The notes: generated by a model from the sequence alone, not told the origin. Counted from the stretch's first letter, positions 17,612 through 27,845 are shown. The stretch is 37,884 bases of DNA from Methanobacterium sp. (GCA_003158115.1 PMGM01000060.1:490-38373), one strand, 5' to 3'. Numbers and translations are program-made.

Positions 17612-18580
17612 TTATTCTAGTTCAGACAGTCTTTTAACTCTTTTAAGCATATTTGGGTGGGTTGATAAAAGTTCCTTTAAGCTCTGGCCTGTACTTACTT
17701 TTGTATCTGAGTATCTGAGCCTTGCAAGTTCTTCTTCACTAATGGTCCCATCTCTGTTAAAGTCTAACTGTTGAAGATCATTTATTTCATTACCCGCATC
17801 GGATACATCATTCATAAAGAAAGCTTTTAAACCTGAAACTTCTTTTATTGATTCTTCACTGGCTGTTGCAGATCCATATACTAATTTATAAAGGGCACTA
17901 GCTAATTTATGAGGTCTACCTCCTAATTCAACACTTCCTTGGTCAGCATAATATTCTCTTGTTCGTGAAATGAATAGAACCAGAAGTTGTCCAAGGATGT
18001 AAGCACCAAATGCAGCTATTCCAATGATGAAACCATAGCCTCCATTGTTGTTTCCTTGTCCAGAGAATAGGAAATTTAACGCTATAATATAACATATGAG
18101 TGGAACAGCACTGACTAATGTCATTACTATCATATCATTGTGTTTGATGTGGGACATTTCATGTCCTAAAACTGCTTCAAGTTCTTCCTTGTCTAAAAGT
18201 TTTAAAATACCTCTAGTTACACAGATTCTACCATCACGTTTACTTTTTCCAAAGGCAAATGCATTTGGCACATCTATTTCAGCAACTCCAACTCTAGGTT
18301 TAGGAACCCCGGCTTTCATTGCTAAATCTCCTATAATAGCATGTAAATTAGGTGCTTCTTGTTCTGTTACATAATGTACATGCATCGACCTCTCAACCAT
18401 CTTAGGTCCAAGCAGGTATTGGATAAATATGATTATTAATCCAAATACTCCATATACTAAATAACTTCCAATATGGAAATAACTACAAACAAGGAGGATA
18501 ATTAAATAAATAAGGCCAAACAATATGAGTGGCGCTAGTAAAAGTCTTAATTTAAGTGATAAATTACTAAGTGTTTTCAT
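17612..18580 (-). CDS. htpX: HtpX-like membrane zinc metalloprotease with EF-hand insert
   Basis: A 322-residue M48B protease for membrane protein quality control. Two N-terminal hydrophobic segments (about residues 12-33 and 37-58) are followed by the zinc motif HEMSH (140-144), two more membrane segments (about 152-173 and 181-206) and the third zinc ligand in SRTREYYAD (Glu209). Close to the C-terminus, residues 273-284 form a canonical 12-residue EF-hand loop (DFNRDGTISEEE) with acidic or oxygen ligands at positions 1, 3, 5, 9 and 12, which E. coli HtpX lacks. The ATG follows GGAGATG. It is separated from dedA by 176 bases. Confidence 0.92.
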   Translation of the reverse strand: MKTLSNLSLKLRLLLAPLILFGLIYLIILLVCSYFHIGSYLVYGVFGLIIIFIQYLLGPKMVERSMHVHYVTEQEAPNLHAIIGDLAMKAGVPKPRVGVAEIDVPNAFAFGKSKRDGRICVTRGILKLLDKEELEAVLGHEMSHIKHNDMIVMTLVSAVPLICYIIALNFLFSGQGNNNGGYGFIIGIAAFGAYILGQLLVLFISRTREYYADQGSVELGGRPHKLASALYKLVYGSATASEESIKEVSGLKAFFMNDVSDAGNEINDLQQLDFNRDGTISEEELARLRYSDTKVSTGQSLKELLSTHPNMLKRVKRLSELE

Positions 18581-18756
18581 TCAAACATCTCCGAATTATT
18601 CATATTTCAATGATCATATGAAACAACCTTTATAAATAACTATTTTTTTTATCAGAAAATTTTGATTTAAAAAAAAAATTTAATATTCTATAAATCTATT
18701 TTATCTAAATTTAAACGGGAATATTTGAGTATCGTATACAAATATGTATCGATATA

Positions 18757-19380
18757 TCAATTTTTATTAGCTTTATACTTGTATTTGTAGATTAAATAAA
18801 TTATAAGTACTACAATTCCAATTCCAACAAGTATGTCCAGTATATGGAAATAATTTCTGATTACTTCCCATTGTGGACCTAAAAGAAATCCTAAATAGCC
18901 TAATGCAAAACACCATGGAAGAGAACCAAGGAATGTGTAAATAACAAATTTTTTAATGTCCATCTTTGCAATACCGGCTGGTAAAGATATGAATGTTCTG
19001 ATTATTGGAAGAAGCCTGCTTATAAGAACTGCTTCGTATCCATACTTTTCAAACCATTTATCTGCTAGATCTAACTTGCTATGTGTTATAAGAATATATT
19101 TACCATATTTTTCAAGTAAAGGCCTTCCACCTATCAAACCAATGGTGTAAGCTATTAATGATCCAAATAAGTTGGCAATTGTAGCGACCAGGGTTATTCC
19201 TAATATGGTCATATTGGTTGTTCCCTGCCATACAACAAACCCTGCAAAGGGCATTGTGATCTCACTTGGGAATGGTATGCACGCACTTTCAAGCGTCATT
19301 GCAATAAAAACTCCCCAGTAACCAAAGGTTTGGATGAGATAAATTGCTGTATTGCTTAAGGTTTCAATTATTCCTATCAT
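18757..19380 (-). CDS. DedA-family membrane protein
   Basis: A 207-residue polytopic protein of the DedA/SNARE-associated (VTT) family. Signatures seen are LESACIPFPSE near residues 30-40, the GLIGG re-entrant region, and SRLLPIIRTFISLPAG (about 120-135) with the conserved Arg residues. At least four hydrophobic segments are present. Family members are linked to membrane homeostasis and, in some bacteria and archaea, to polyprenyl-phosphate lipid recycling; the role here is not shown. There is no ribosome binding site before the ATG, so the mRNA may be leaderless or short. Three TTAGTCA half-sites lie 57-92 bases upstream. Confidence 0.9.
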   Translation of the reverse strand: MIGIIETLSNTAIYLIQTFGYWGVFIAMTLESACIPFPSEITMPFAGFVVWQGTTNMTILGITLVATIANLFGSLIAYTIGLIGGRPLLEKYGKYILITHSKLDLADKWFEKYGYEAVLISRLLPIIRTFISLPAGIAKMDIKKFVIYTFLGSLPWCFALGYLGFLLGPQWEVIRNYFHILDILVGIGIVVLIIYLIYKYKYKANKN

Positions 19381-19436
19381 GGAAATTAGTTAGTGAACAT
19401 CATTAAAAAAGTTTTTCCCAAATAAATCCCATGATT

Positions 19437-19472
19437 TTAGTCAGATTATGACTAATATTTTTTGATTAGTCA
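19437..19472. promoter_or_regulatory. Three TTAGTCA half-sites upstream of dedA
   Basis: TTAGTCA (19437-19443), its inverse TGACTAA (19449-19455) and a third TTAGTCA (19466-19472) lie in the 135-base gap before dedA. The first two form an inverted repeat with a 5-base spacer (GATTA). A minus-strand TATA-like ATATATATTATT lies just beyond, near 19483-19495, so the sites would cover the transcription start region. This is the pattern of a repressor operator; the regulator is unknown. Confidence 0.45.
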
Positions 19473-19515
19473 ATATTTTTCAATAATATATATGAAATAG
19501 GAATTAAATAGAAAT

Positions 19516-20445
19516 TTATTTAAATTTATGAAATACGCGTGGTTCAAATCTTTGTTCAGTAAGTAAATCTTGATCAGATATTCCAAGTGGCATCATAGAG
19601 GTCGGTGGTATTGGATTTCCTTTATGAGCCAATAAAATCCCACCTTTTTTATTTGCACCCATAAATTTTCCAGCATCACCATTTATTATTATTTCACCTT
19701 TTATCATATCTATTCCTGTAAAATCATCTGTATTACCATTTATAATAATCATACCGCCGTTTAAAAGTGCTCCGGTGTTCTTACCAGCTTTACCATTCAC
19801 TCTTACCATGCCCTTTCTCATTAAAATTCCAGTACTCAGATCCACATTTCCGTTTACAATTATCTCAGCATCAATATCAACCCTAGCCCCAACTGTATCT
19901 CTTACCATTCCATCATTGATTATGAGCTTATGACCGATTATTTGGAAGCCTAAAGGTATATCCTCATTCAAACCATATTTAACAATATCCGTTATTGATC
20001 TAAACTTTTTATAACCTTTAACATCAGATTGTACCTCTAAAATATTCCCTATTGGTTCAGATACATGTCCACTGACGTAGATATTACCTCTTACCATGCT
20101 AATTCCCATTCTTGTATCTACATTTCCATCTACATATACATCCCCAACAAATATTTCTTCTCCCTTTCCACCAAAATAAACTAGATTTATTCCCATACTT
20201 GAACAGAGTCTGTGTCCAACATTTCCTATTATTTTAATACTGCCACCATTTTTTAAATGTTCTACTAGCTCTCCAAATGTTATATTATTTCCTGGCACTT
20301 TCCATTTAGGATCTAGTTTTTCACCTTTATGTTGCCAATGAAAATTATATGTGAAATCACATAGACAATCAACAGGTTCTTGAATTTCCAATTCTAATAA
20401 TCCCGGTTCATCATGTTCTGGTTTTTTGCCGAAGATTTTAAACAA
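19516..20445 (-). CDS. Stand-alone GXGXG beta-helix protein (FwdC / GltB C-terminal-like)
   Basis: A 309-residue protein with a polar N-terminal part (about 1-75) and then regularly spaced repeats of the type GNVGxxxGxxMxxG through residue 275. This is the GXGXG right-handed beta-helix found in the C-terminus of glutamate synthase and in subunit C of formylmethanofuran dehydrogenase; stand-alone copies in methanogens are often labelled tributyrin esterase, with little support. No fwd or glt genes are nearby. The frame opens at a GTG, but that GTG is inside the ribosome binding site GAGGGTGAT; the TTG at 20445 (MFKIFG) is the likely start. Confidence 0.8.
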   Translation of the reverse strand: MFKIFGKKPEHDEPGLLELEIQEPVDCLCDFTYNFHWQHKGEKLDPKWKVPGNNITFGELVEHLKNGGSIKIIGNVGHRLCSSMGINLVYFGGKGEEIFVGDVYVDGNVDTRMGISMVRGNIYVSGHVSEPIGNILEVQSDVKGYKKFRSITDIVKYGLNEDIPLGFQIIGHKLIINDGMVRDTVGARVDIDAEIIVNGNVDLSTGILMRKGMVRVNGKAGKNTGALLNGGMIIINGNTDDFTGIDMIKGEIIINGDAGKFMGANKKGGILLAHKGNPIPPTSMMPLGISDQDLLTEQRFEPRVFHKFK

Positions 20446-20603
20446 TAGTATCACCCTCTAATAAAATGATTTAAATTTTCTATTATGAATGGAAATATTT
20501 TGTGAATAATAGTATGTTCTGATTTTATAAATTTTTTTTTAAAAAAAATTGTTAAAAAACTTCCGAATATTTATAAAAAAAATATAAGTTTTAGTTAAGT
20601 TGA

Positions 20604-20620
20604 TTTATATATAATATATT
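20604..20620 (+). promoter_or_regulatory. TATA box giving a leaderless transcript
   Basis: TTTATATATAATATATT lies so that its first eight bases are centred about 28 bases before the ATG at 20637. A start site about 25 bases downstream falls almost on the ATG, and no ribosome binding site is present, so the 20637 gene is probably translated from a leaderless mRNA. Confidence 0.55.
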
Positions 20621-20636
20621 ACAGTTAATTCGAAGA

Positions 20637-21383
20637 ATGTTTGAAATAAAAAATATATACTTTTATGTGTTTAATATGAAACCAGAACCAATAAATAAAG
20701 AATTAGTCAAATTTCTACAGATATTAGGAGTGGATACTCGATTTGTTAGTATAGTGGGGATGCATATTTTTATAAACAACCAAAGATTTTCAAGATTTTC
20801 AAATAAAAGACAAGAAACCTTTATAAGAAAATTTCCAAATTATTCCATAAACAGATCAAAAATTTTCCAAAGAATTTGTACCAGGGCATCAAGGGTCCTT
20901 GCAAACGTATTAAAGCCGGGAGAAAAAATTTTCATATATGATAATGATAAATGTTCAAGATTTATCCTAGATGTGATTATGGAACCTTACACCAGGAAGT
21001 ATGGTATTAAACTATTTTATGGTAATTCAATTGAAGATGCCCTAGAATTTGATGTTGGTTCTATTGCATTATCTCTAACACTGGATAATGAAGTTGAAAG
21101 TATATTGGGAAACATTTTAAATGGTGAAAAGATTGAAGTTTTTAGTTTGAAAAATAAATATAACAATGAGAATAATCTCAATTTAATTTATCCCCTTTTG
21201 AACATTCCTAGGTCATGGATAGGTTCATGGTTAGAAAAATTGGATTATGATTACAAATACACCATAAATGATAGTTATGCTGTCGATCTAATGGAATTTT
21301 TTGAGGGATTCATTCCCGATGTTCGTGAAAATATGCTTAAATCTGCATTATACATAGTTAATGAATGTGTGTACAATGAATAA
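20637..21383 (+). CDS. Degenerate PP-loop ATPase-like protein (TtuA/TtcA family relative)
   Basis: A 248-residue basic protein. Its middle and end follow the layout of tRNA-thiolating PP-loop enzymes: KPGEKIFIY (about 93-101) where the nucleotide loop should be, LTLDNEVESILGNILNG (147-163) matching the usual HNxDDxAExxLxNLxxG region, and IYPLLNIPRSWI (184-195) matching the PL..I/P..E.. segment. But the SGGxDS loop is replaced by YDNDKCSR and the N-terminal zinc ribbon is missing, so ATP hydrolysis as in the family looks unlikely. It could be a non-catalytic tRNA-binding partner. The family link is by eye; a novel fold remains possible. It converges on rfcL with a 28-base gap. Confidence 0.6.
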   Translation: MFEIKNIYFYVFNMKPEPINKELVKFLQILGVDTRFVSIVGMHIFINNQRFSRFSNKRQETFIRKFPNYSINRSKIFQRICTRASRVLANVLKPGEKIFIYDNDKCSRFILDVIMEPYTRKYGIKLFYGNSIEDALEFDVGSIALSLTLDNEVESILGNILNGEKIEVFSLKNKYNNENNLNLIYPLLNIPRSWIGSWLEKLDYDYKYTINDSYAVDLMEFFEGFIPDVRENMLKSALYIVNECVYNE

Positions 21384-21411
21384 AAATTAAAAAAAAATAT
21401 GGATATGGTAT

Positions 21412-22920
21412 TTAAAAATTGAATAAAGAAGTCTGTGATTTATCCTCTTCCTTGTCACCATCGGATTTTTCATTTTTATCAGAAGTTTTATCCTCTAATT
21501 TGTTAAATAATTTTTTATTTACCGATCTTTTCTTCTTTCTATCTCCCTTCACTTTTTTATCAGATTTAGAATCTGGTTTTTTTTCTTCTAAGGATTTTTT
21601 ATCCTGTAATTTTGAAGCGGATTTTTTCGTTGTTTTAGTTTTAAATCCACTTAAACTTTTATCTGACATTTTTGGAGAGGGTACAGGTTTTTGAGGTTTA
21701 GTTTTTTTAATTTTAATCTTTCTTGATCTGAACAGTTTTACCTCGTCGTCTGATAGTCCATAATAGGTTGCAAGGTCATAGGCTGTCTCATCGTTTTGGA
21801 ACATGATTTCCATGTAGGGGAATTGTTCTTTCACAACTTTCTTTGAGGAGTGAAGTTGTTCGCCCATCTTTTCAGCTACCCTATCCTTCAAATCCCTTTT
21901 GCTTCGGCTTTTAGAAAGCATTGAAAAAATTGAAGAGTTTGTAAATCTTGAAAATTTCCTATAAGTTTCATCCTTTGAGAGTGCAACACCCAAACTCATC
22001 AGTTCGTATGTATATTTCCAGTAAGTGTATACACGTGTATTAAACGCCCTTCCAAGATAGATATCAGCTAACGAAATCATTTCATATGCTTTTTGGAGTT
22101 CATGAACCTTTTCATATTCTTTTGGAATATTTTCAGCGATAAGCTCAAGTATGAATGATGGTTCCACATCAAGCTTCATTGCATCCTTTATTCTGCGAGG
22201 ATTTTTACTCTTAAGCACGATCCTTACCGAGTCAAATATATTGGCTATATCATCTTTTTTTGACAAAAATTCAAGGTCTTCAGAGGTGATCTTATCTTTT
22301 CCACGTGCAATTACCTCAAGATCGTTAATGGCAGACCTTAAATCTCCATTTGATCTTTTAGCAAGATTTCTGATTACGTGTTCCTCAAATTCAACACCTT
22401 CTTTCACACATATTTTCTTAAGAAGAGATACTATAGAATTAGTATGCACTTTACGTAAGATCAAGGTGTTACATTTTGGTTTAAGGCTTTTCAATCGTTT
22501 ACTGTATGGATCGTTAGCCATCATGATCAGAGGATGGTGTCCCTCTTTGATGATTTTGGTTATAGCCCTTGTACCTCCCCTGTCTTCAGTGCCATGAATT
22601 CCATCCACTTCGTCCATTATAATAAGTTTAAGTCCATCACCGTACAGAGATTTAGATGCTGAAGCCTCACCTATTGTATTATTAATAATGTCATAGGATC
22701 TCTTATCACTTGCATTGAGTTCTATATACTCTGAGAACTCCTTAGCAGCTAAATGTGCCAGGGTAGTTTTGCCTGTGCCGGCTGGACCTATGAGGAGCAT
22801 ACATTTCTGAGTGTTACCATTTAGCCATTCCTCTGTCCACTCCACTATGGCATCTTTAATTTTGATGTTTCCAAGAACTTCATCGAAGCTCTTAGGACCA
22901 TATTTTTCTGTCCACAACAT
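21412..22920 (-). CDS. rfcL: Replication factor C large subunit
   Basis: A 502-residue subunit of the clamp loader that places PCNA on DNA. Walker A is [12 protein letters not shown] (about residues 44-55), Walker B is IIMDEVDG, and the AAA+ core ends near residue 220. The helical collar follows. From about residue 400 the chain is a low-complexity Lys/Ser/Asp-rich tail ending in QTSLFNF, a PCNA-interacting (PIP-like) box at the extreme C-terminus, as in other archaeal large subunits. Its ATG follows the rfcS stop directly (TAAATG), so translation is coupled. Confidence 0.96.
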   Translation of the reverse strand: MLWTEKYGPKSFDEVLGNIKIKDAIVEWTEEWLNGNTQKCMLLIGPAGTGKTTLAHLAAKEFSEYIELNASDKRSYDIINNTIGEASASKSLYGDGLKLIIMDEVDGIHGTEDRGGTRAITKIIKEGHHPLIMMANDPYSKRLKSLKPKCNTLILRKVHTNSIVSLLKKICVKEGVEFEEHVIRNLAKRSNGDLRSAINDLEVIARGKDKITSEDLEFLSKKDDIANIFDSVRIVLKSKNPRRIKDAMKLDVEPSFILELIAENIPKEYEKVHELQKAYEMISLADIYLGRAFNTRVYTYWKYTYELMSLGVALSKDETYRKFSRFTNSSIFSMLSKSRSKRDLKDRVAEKMGEQLHSSKKVVKEQFPYMEIMFQNDETAYDLATYYGLSDDEVKLFRSRKIKIKKTKPQKPVPSPKMSDKSLSGFKTKTTKKSASKLQDKKSLEEKKPDSKSDKKVKGDRKKKRSVNKKLFNKLEDKTSDKNEKSDGDKEEDKSQTSLFNF

Positions 22921-23886
22921 TTAATCTGCCTTTGTATTTATTAAAAATTTGGTTAAAAGGGCTTCAAGCTGGATTCTGGGATTAGATCCTTCTCTTATCC
23001 TGTAATCTGTTTCTCCAATACTTTCAATTAATTTTATATAAATATTTTCCCTTATAGAGTCTTCCAAAGCCATTCTTGAAACTTCTTGGTATATCTGGGT
23101 AACCATATCTTCTCCACTAGTACCCTGAACAACCATAACTTCCCTCAAAAGTTCCCGTGCACTCAAAAAATCGCCGTCTAATGCTTTATTAACGATTTTT
23201 TTAACGTCTTTAGGTTTGGCTTTTGAAACAACATCATGTATGCTTTCTTCAGTGATTTCTTCATCCATGGATGCAGATGCTTGTAATATGTTAACAGCCC
23301 TTCTCATATCACCTTCAGCAAAGTAAACAATGCTCTCAATTGCACTAATATTTATATTTAAATTTTCTGCCTCTGCAATATATTCGAGTCTGTGGATTAT
23401 TTGATGTCCTTTAACAGGTGTGAATCTGAATATTGCACATCTAGACTGTATAGGGTCGATTATTTTAGATGAGTAGTTACATGAGAGTATGAAAGATGAT
23501 GTTTTAGTATACATTTCCATCTCCCGTCTAAGTGCGTGTTGGGCATCTTTGGTCATGTTGTCTACTTCATCGAGGAATATAATTCTAAAAGGGGATCCCA
23601 CAGCTTTTAAACGACAAAAACTTTTAATATCATTTCTTACCGTATCAATACCTCTTGCATCCGAGGCATTTAGCTCTAAAAAGTTTTGTCTCCAGTATTC
23701 GCCTAGCATTTCCTTTGCAAGTGCTATGGCAGTAGTAGTTTTTCCCACACCAGCGGGACCTGTAAACATGAGATTGGGCATATTGCCCTCTTTAACGTAT
23801 CTTTTAAGTCTTGAAATTGTATGATCTTGACCCACAACCTCATCTAAGGTTTTTGGTCTGTATTTTTCAACCCATGGTCCATTCAA
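22921..23886 (-). CDS. rfcS: Replication factor C small subunit
   Basis: A 321-residue AAA+ subunit of the clamp loader; four copies pair with one RfcL. N-terminus [19 protein letters not shown], Walker [12 protein letters not shown], Walker [11 protein letters not shown] and the arginine-finger SRC motif (QSRCAIF) are all present. The frame extends ten codons upstream to an ATG, but GGTGATAC within it is a ribosome binding site for the TTG at 23886, which gives the family-standard N-terminus; the TTG start is used. It is first of the rfcS-rfcL pair; the large subunit follows with no gap. Confidence 0.96.
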   Translation of the reverse strand: MNGPWVEKYRPKTLDEVVGQDHTISRLKRYVKEGNMPNLMFTGPAGVGKTTTAIALAKEMLGEYWRQNFLELNASDARGIDTVRNDIKSFCRLKAVGSPFRIIFLDEVDNMTKDAQHALRREMEMYTKTSSFILSCNYSSKIIDPIQSRCAIFRFTPVKGHQIIHRLEYIAEAENLNINISAIESIVYFAEGDMRRAVNILQASASMDEEITEESIHDVVSKAKPKDVKKIVNKALDGDFLSARELLREVMVVQGTSGEDMVTQIYQEVSRMALEDSIRENIYIKLIESIGETDYRIREGSNPRIQLEALLTKFLINTKAD

Positions 23887-24027
23887 TAGTATCACCATTT
23901 TCATATTGTGTGCCATGATTATTAACTTTTATCTGGTAAAAAATCATGGAGATTATATTAAAAATAAGTAAAGCATATAAAACAAGAGTTTTATGAGTTA
24001 ATCTAATAAAAAGTATTTAAAATTGAA

Positions 24028-25224
24028 TTATTTAAGGAGATCTACCATTTCAGGGTGTATTTTTTCTGTGATTCCCAGTTGGTGCATTACAGGTCCATAT
24101 GAGTCGGTTATTATCCTAAATTCTGGTCTAACCATTCCTCTAAATGCTCCATAACCCATTACTTTCCCATAATTCTCTGTTATTACTTCTATAATTTTGG
24201 TGAAATCTTTTGTAAATATAGATTCTCTTTCTTCGACAGGTATACTAACAACATTTGCCCTGATCCTTTTGAAGTCAATTGTTGAGTTACTTTTGACTTT
24301 AACACCATCAAGCAAGATTTTACATTCTTCTAAAGGTAAAAATTTCTGTGTCAAACCCCTGGCAGGTGCAACACCCATAATTTTACTGGCCCCAATAGAC
24401 ATGGCTCTAAATATAGATTCGTAGATATCTAAAATAAGATCAGCACGTTTTTCTACGCTTTCGGGAATTTCAACCACTTTTTTAATCTCAGGGAATGCTA
24501 TTGGTGGTTTAATTACAGGGATGGACTTTTCTGCTTTAACAGGAACTTCTAATTTTTCTTTAATTGGCTCTTCAGATATTTCACTTACTATAACTGGTTC
24601 CTGTTTTTTAACCTTTAATTCTTCTAATTTTGCCTCTAATTCTTCTGTTTCTGGAATAGATGGCTCTGTACTGATTAATTCTGGGCTAAGATCAGGTATG
24701 GAATCTTCAGTTATTTCAACTTCTTCAGCTTCCACTTTAATTTTTTGCTCAACCATGTCCTTAACAAGCTCTAAAGGTTCATCCTTAAAAGCTTTTGAAA
24801 CTATCTTCTGTGATTTGACCAGTATTTCATCTGTTTCAATAACTATCTCTAAATCTTTGGTTAGTTCTATGATTTTTTCTGCTGCCCTTTTAGATGAAAC
24901 CATAATAAGTCCAACGTTTGCATGGGTTTTCATGAGGACTATGAAGTGCACTTTTCCAAGATCTAGAAATAGGGCTTTACCATTTTTAGATTCAACTAGC
25001 ACACGTTGAATTTTTCCTTGATTTGAAGAACTGATTAATCTTTTAGATGAACTGGTTATGACATTGGCCATCGGCCCAAATAGGCTTATATCAATATCTT
25101 GTAGTATGCGCTGGCTGAGTATGTCTCCGTTGCAATCTACAATAAGGCCTCCCTCCACCCCATCTACCTTACCCAGATCATTCACGATCCTTTCAAGTTC
25201 AACCTTCAAATTATTATCTTCCAT
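24028..25224 (-). CDS. Two-domain roadblock/LC7 protein
   Basis: A 398-residue protein. Residues about 5-125 form a roadblock/LC7 domain (VDGVEGGLIVDCNGDIL, then VGLIMVSSKRAAEKI), like bacterial MglB, which binds small Ras-like GTPases. Residues about 150-260 are an acidic Pro/Glu/Lys-rich linker. Residues about 265-398 are a distinct helical domain with a GVAPARGLTQKFL segment and repeated YGxxMG/YGPVM patterns, which I cannot assign. No GTPase gene is nearby. The ATG follows GTGATTCT. It is alone between rfcS and the hydrogenase genes, same strand. Confidence 0.85.
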   Translation of the reverse strand: MEDNNLKVELERIVNDLGKVDGVEGGLIVDCNGDILSQRILQDIDISLFGPMANVITSSSKRLISSSNQGKIQRVLVESKNGKALFLDLGKVHFIVLMKTHANVGLIMVSSKRAAEKIIELTKDLEIVIETDEILVKSQKIVSKAFKDEPLELVKDMVEQKIKVEAEEVEITEDSIPDLSPELISTEPSIPETEELEAKLEELKVKKQEPVIVSEISEEPIKEKLEVPVKAEKSIPVIKPPIAFPEIKKVVEIPESVEKRADLILDIYESIFRAMSIGASKIMGVAPARGLTQKFLPLEECKILLDGVKVKSNSTIDFKRIRANVVSIPVEERESIFTKDFTKIIEVITENYGKVMGYGAFRGMVRPEFRIITDSYGPVMHQLGITEKIHPEMVDLLK

Positions 25225-25472
25225 AGAATCACTAGTTTTAGATAGTTAATTACAAAACTAATCTCAATATTCAATCTATTATGTTTATTGTTTTTAATAA
25301 TATCGAATTTAATAGATATCGGTTTTATTATGGGAATAAATTATAGCTATGATGTATTGTCCAAATTCATGAATAGTCAAGATATTTTTTTATGGATTTA
25401 TCTCCAGAATATCATATCTATCTTTTTTAAGCTTTGATTTAAAAATAGAAAATGGGAAAATATTCCCCATCA

Positions 25473-26921
25473 TTAGATCATTTGCCTTTTAACAAGAATT
25501 CCATCGTTGTCATGAATATCAACTAGGAGTGGAGATTCTCCATTTATCATATGGGTTGCACAAGATAAACATGGATCATAGGCTCGTATGATCATTTCAA
25601 GCCTATTTTTAAGTCCTTCTGATATTTCTTCACCGTGGATCATGGCTTTGGCAGTTTCTCTAACACCTATATCCATGGAAAGATTGTTTTGACCCGTTGC
25701 AACAATGAGATTTGCCCTTTGAATAATTCCTGCTCCATCCGTTTCATAATCATGGAATAATGTACCTCTAGGTGCTTCTATAGCTCCAACTCCCCTCATC
25801 CTTACATCTGATTTTTTTGCATCATCAATAGACATTAAAGGTTCGTTTAATCCAACTTTTATATCGGAGCCTGTTATTGTGTCATCTTCCAATAGTTCCA
25901 CAGCTTTTTCAACAGAATACATAAGTTCTATGAGTCTTGCATAGTGGTAAAGGAGTGGATTTTGGGCCATTCCATATTTATCCTTGTATTCACCATAAAG
26001 TTCTGATGCCCTTTCTGTTGGAACACTGTCAACAATGTTAAGTCTGGCCAAAGGACCAACACGGTAGTTACCCTCAGGGAATCCCTCCTGCTTCATGAAT
26101 GGGAACTTCATATACGACCATGGTTGTACCTTTTCCTCTATGTAGTCTAGATAATTTGATGTGTCAAATTCATGTATAGAACTTCCATTCTTATCCATCA
26201 TTTTCATTGGTCCATCGTAGAATTCAAGCGCACCACCTTTAGTTATTGCTCCAAAAGATGTTTCTATAGGACCTAATGTTTCAACAGCATCTGCATATTG
26301 TTCAAAAAGTGGCTTTGCAACTTCTAAACCTGCTTCAACAAGTCCGATACCTTCTTTTACTTTTGGTAGAAGAGTGTCCCTTTCTGCAATACTCAGAGTC
26401 TTAGATTGGCCACCTGGAATTGATGTAACAGGGTGTATTGGCTTACCTCCAACAACAGAAGTAATATCCTGTCCTATCTTCCTGGTTTTTATAGCCATCT
26501 TGGCCAAGTCAGGATTTTTCTTGATGATCCCGACCACATTGCGTTCTGCAGGATCTGAATCCGGTCCCATTACTAGGTCTGGTGCTCCAAGAAAGTAGAA
26601 GTGAAGTGCATGTGAGTGTATATATTGACCTAGCAGGGTTAATTCCCTTAATTTTTGGGCTGTTTCTGGAGGTTGTAAACCAAACACAGCATCAGTAGCC
26701 TTTGCAGATACTATATGATGCGCTGTTTGGCAGACTCCACATATTCTTGGTGTAATTCTAGGTGCTTCTTCAACAGCAGCACCTTCTAGAAATTTTTCAA
26801 ATCCCCTTATTTCCATTACATGGAAGTGAGCATCTGAAACATTTCCAGCGTCGTCCAATTGAACGGTGATTTTTGCATGCCCTTCAATCCTTGATACTGG
26901 GCTTATTTCTATTTGTTTCAT
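25473..26921 (-). CDS. [NiFe] hydrogenase large subunit, Mvh/group 3-like
   Basis: A 482-residue catalytic subunit. The nickel ligands are complete: RICGVC (Cys61, Cys64) near the N-terminus and DPCLSCATH (Cys451, Cys454, His457) near the C-terminus. N-terminal [19 protein letters not shown] and [14 protein letters not shown] are typical of MvhA and related cytoplasmic group 3 enzymes. A 25-residue tail follows His457, the normal substrate of the maturation protease. It differs enough from the MvhA and FrhA I know to be a separate paralogue. The frame opens at a GTG, but that GTG is in the ribosome binding site AAAGGTGAT; ATG at 26921 is the start. Last gene of the ferredoxin/V4R operon; no mvhD or frhB is present. 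Confidence 0.92.
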   Translation of the reverse strand: MKQIEISPVSRIEGHAKITVQLDDAGNVSDAHFHVMEIRGFEKFLEGAAVEEAPRITPRICGVCQTAHHIVSAKATDAVFGLQPPETAQKLRELTLLGQYIHSHALHFYFLGAPDLVMGPDSDPAERNVVGIIKKNPDLAKMAIKTRKIGQDITSVVGGKPIHPVTSIPGGQSKTLSIAERDTLLPKVKEGIGLVEAGLEVAKPLFEQYADAVETLGPIETSFGAITKGGALEFYDGPMKMMDKNGSSIHEFDTSNYLDYIEEKVQPWSYMKFPFMKQEGFPEGNYRVGPLARLNIVDSVPTERASELYGEYKDKYGMAQNPLLYHYARLIELMYSVEKAVELLEDDTITGSDIKVGLNEPLMSIDDAKKSDVRMRGVGAIEAPRGTLFHDYETDGAGIIQRANLIVATGQNNLSMDIGVRETAKAMIHGEEISEGLKNRLEMIIRAYDPCLSCATHMINGESPLLVDIHDNDGILVKRQMI

Positions 26922-26933
26922 AGTTATCACCTT

Positions 26934-27845
26934 TTATTTCTTGATCAATTCTGGGATCAATGAAACTTTTTTATCCTCCATTATAGTGCTTCCAATTACA
27001 AATCCGTATACAATATGTCCAATATCATAGAGCTGTTTTTCAACGTCTTTATGGGACATTTTTGAGATGTGTGATATACGATTTATAATGCAGTTGTAAA
27101 CATCATGACTTGGTTCTCGTAAAATATCCATTGAAGGCCCTCCACATCCATGACATGGAACTCCTGCTGCTGAGCATAACGCACCGCATCTTCCAAGTGT
27201 AACAGAACCCATACAAACATATCCTTGACTCAGGAAACATAAATCAGGTTCAGGTTTTCCTTCAACTCTTCTGTGAACTTTATCAAATTCAATGTGTTCC
27301 ATTGTACGGCTGCAGTCAGCACAAACAGATTTCTGAGGCACATTTGGTAATTCCCCATTTATCAATGGTACCAGAACATCTTTGATCAAATTTTCCTTTG
27401 GTGGACATCCTGGAAGATAAAAATCTATCTCTGCCATATCACCAGCAGGATGCACTATTGGTAAAAGTTTTGGTACAACTTCAGATGGTTGTTCAGAAGA
27501 CTCGGTACTTGGGTTATCAGAAAAACTTCTGGCAGAAACGTCTTCAGGACTGTAAAGATCAGCCATACATGTAATTCCACCGTAACAAGCACATGTTCCA
27601 TAGGCTATAACTGTTTTAGATTTTTCTCTTATTTCTTTGAGTCTTTCTCTATTTTCCTCATTTCTAACGGAACCAGAAACAATTGTTATGTCAATATTTT
27701 CTGGTATTTCTTTAACATCCATTAAGATAGGTGCGTAAACTAGGTTTGCTTTTTCGAGAACACCTATTAAATCTTCATGAAGATCGAGTATTGATACTTC
27801 GCATCCTGCACAACTAGCTAATAATTCAAGGGCTAAATTTACCAT
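26934..27845 (-). CDS. [NiFe] hydrogenase small subunit, MvhG-like
   Basis: A 303-residue iron-sulfur subunit. Proximal-cluster Cys are in SCAGCEVS (12, 15), GTCACYGG (85) and LPGCPPKE (147). Further Cys ([19 protein letters not shown]) between about 174 and 235 would bind two more [4Fe-4S] clusters as in MvhG/FrhG. There is a Ser/Pro/Glu-rich insertion near residues 105-125, not usual in MvhG. No Tat signal, so the enzyme is cytoplasmic. Its ATG overlaps the stop of the V4R-like gene by one base (TAATG), and the large subunit follows 12 bases later. Confidence 0.92.
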   Translation of the reverse strand: MVNLALELLASCAGCEVSILDLHEDLIGVLEKANLVYAPILMDVKEIPENIDITIVSGSVRNEENRERLKEIREKSKTVIAYGTCACYGGITCMADLYSPEDVSARSFSDNPSTESSEQPSEVVPKLLPIVHPAGDMAEIDFYLPGCPPKENLIKDVLVPLINGELPNVPQKSVCADCSRTMEHIEFDKVHRRVEGKPEPDLCFLSQGYVCMGSVTLGRCGALCSAAGVPCHGCGGPSMDILREPSHDVYNCIINRISHISKMSHKDVEKQLYDIGHIVYGFVIGSTIMEDKKVSLIPELIKK

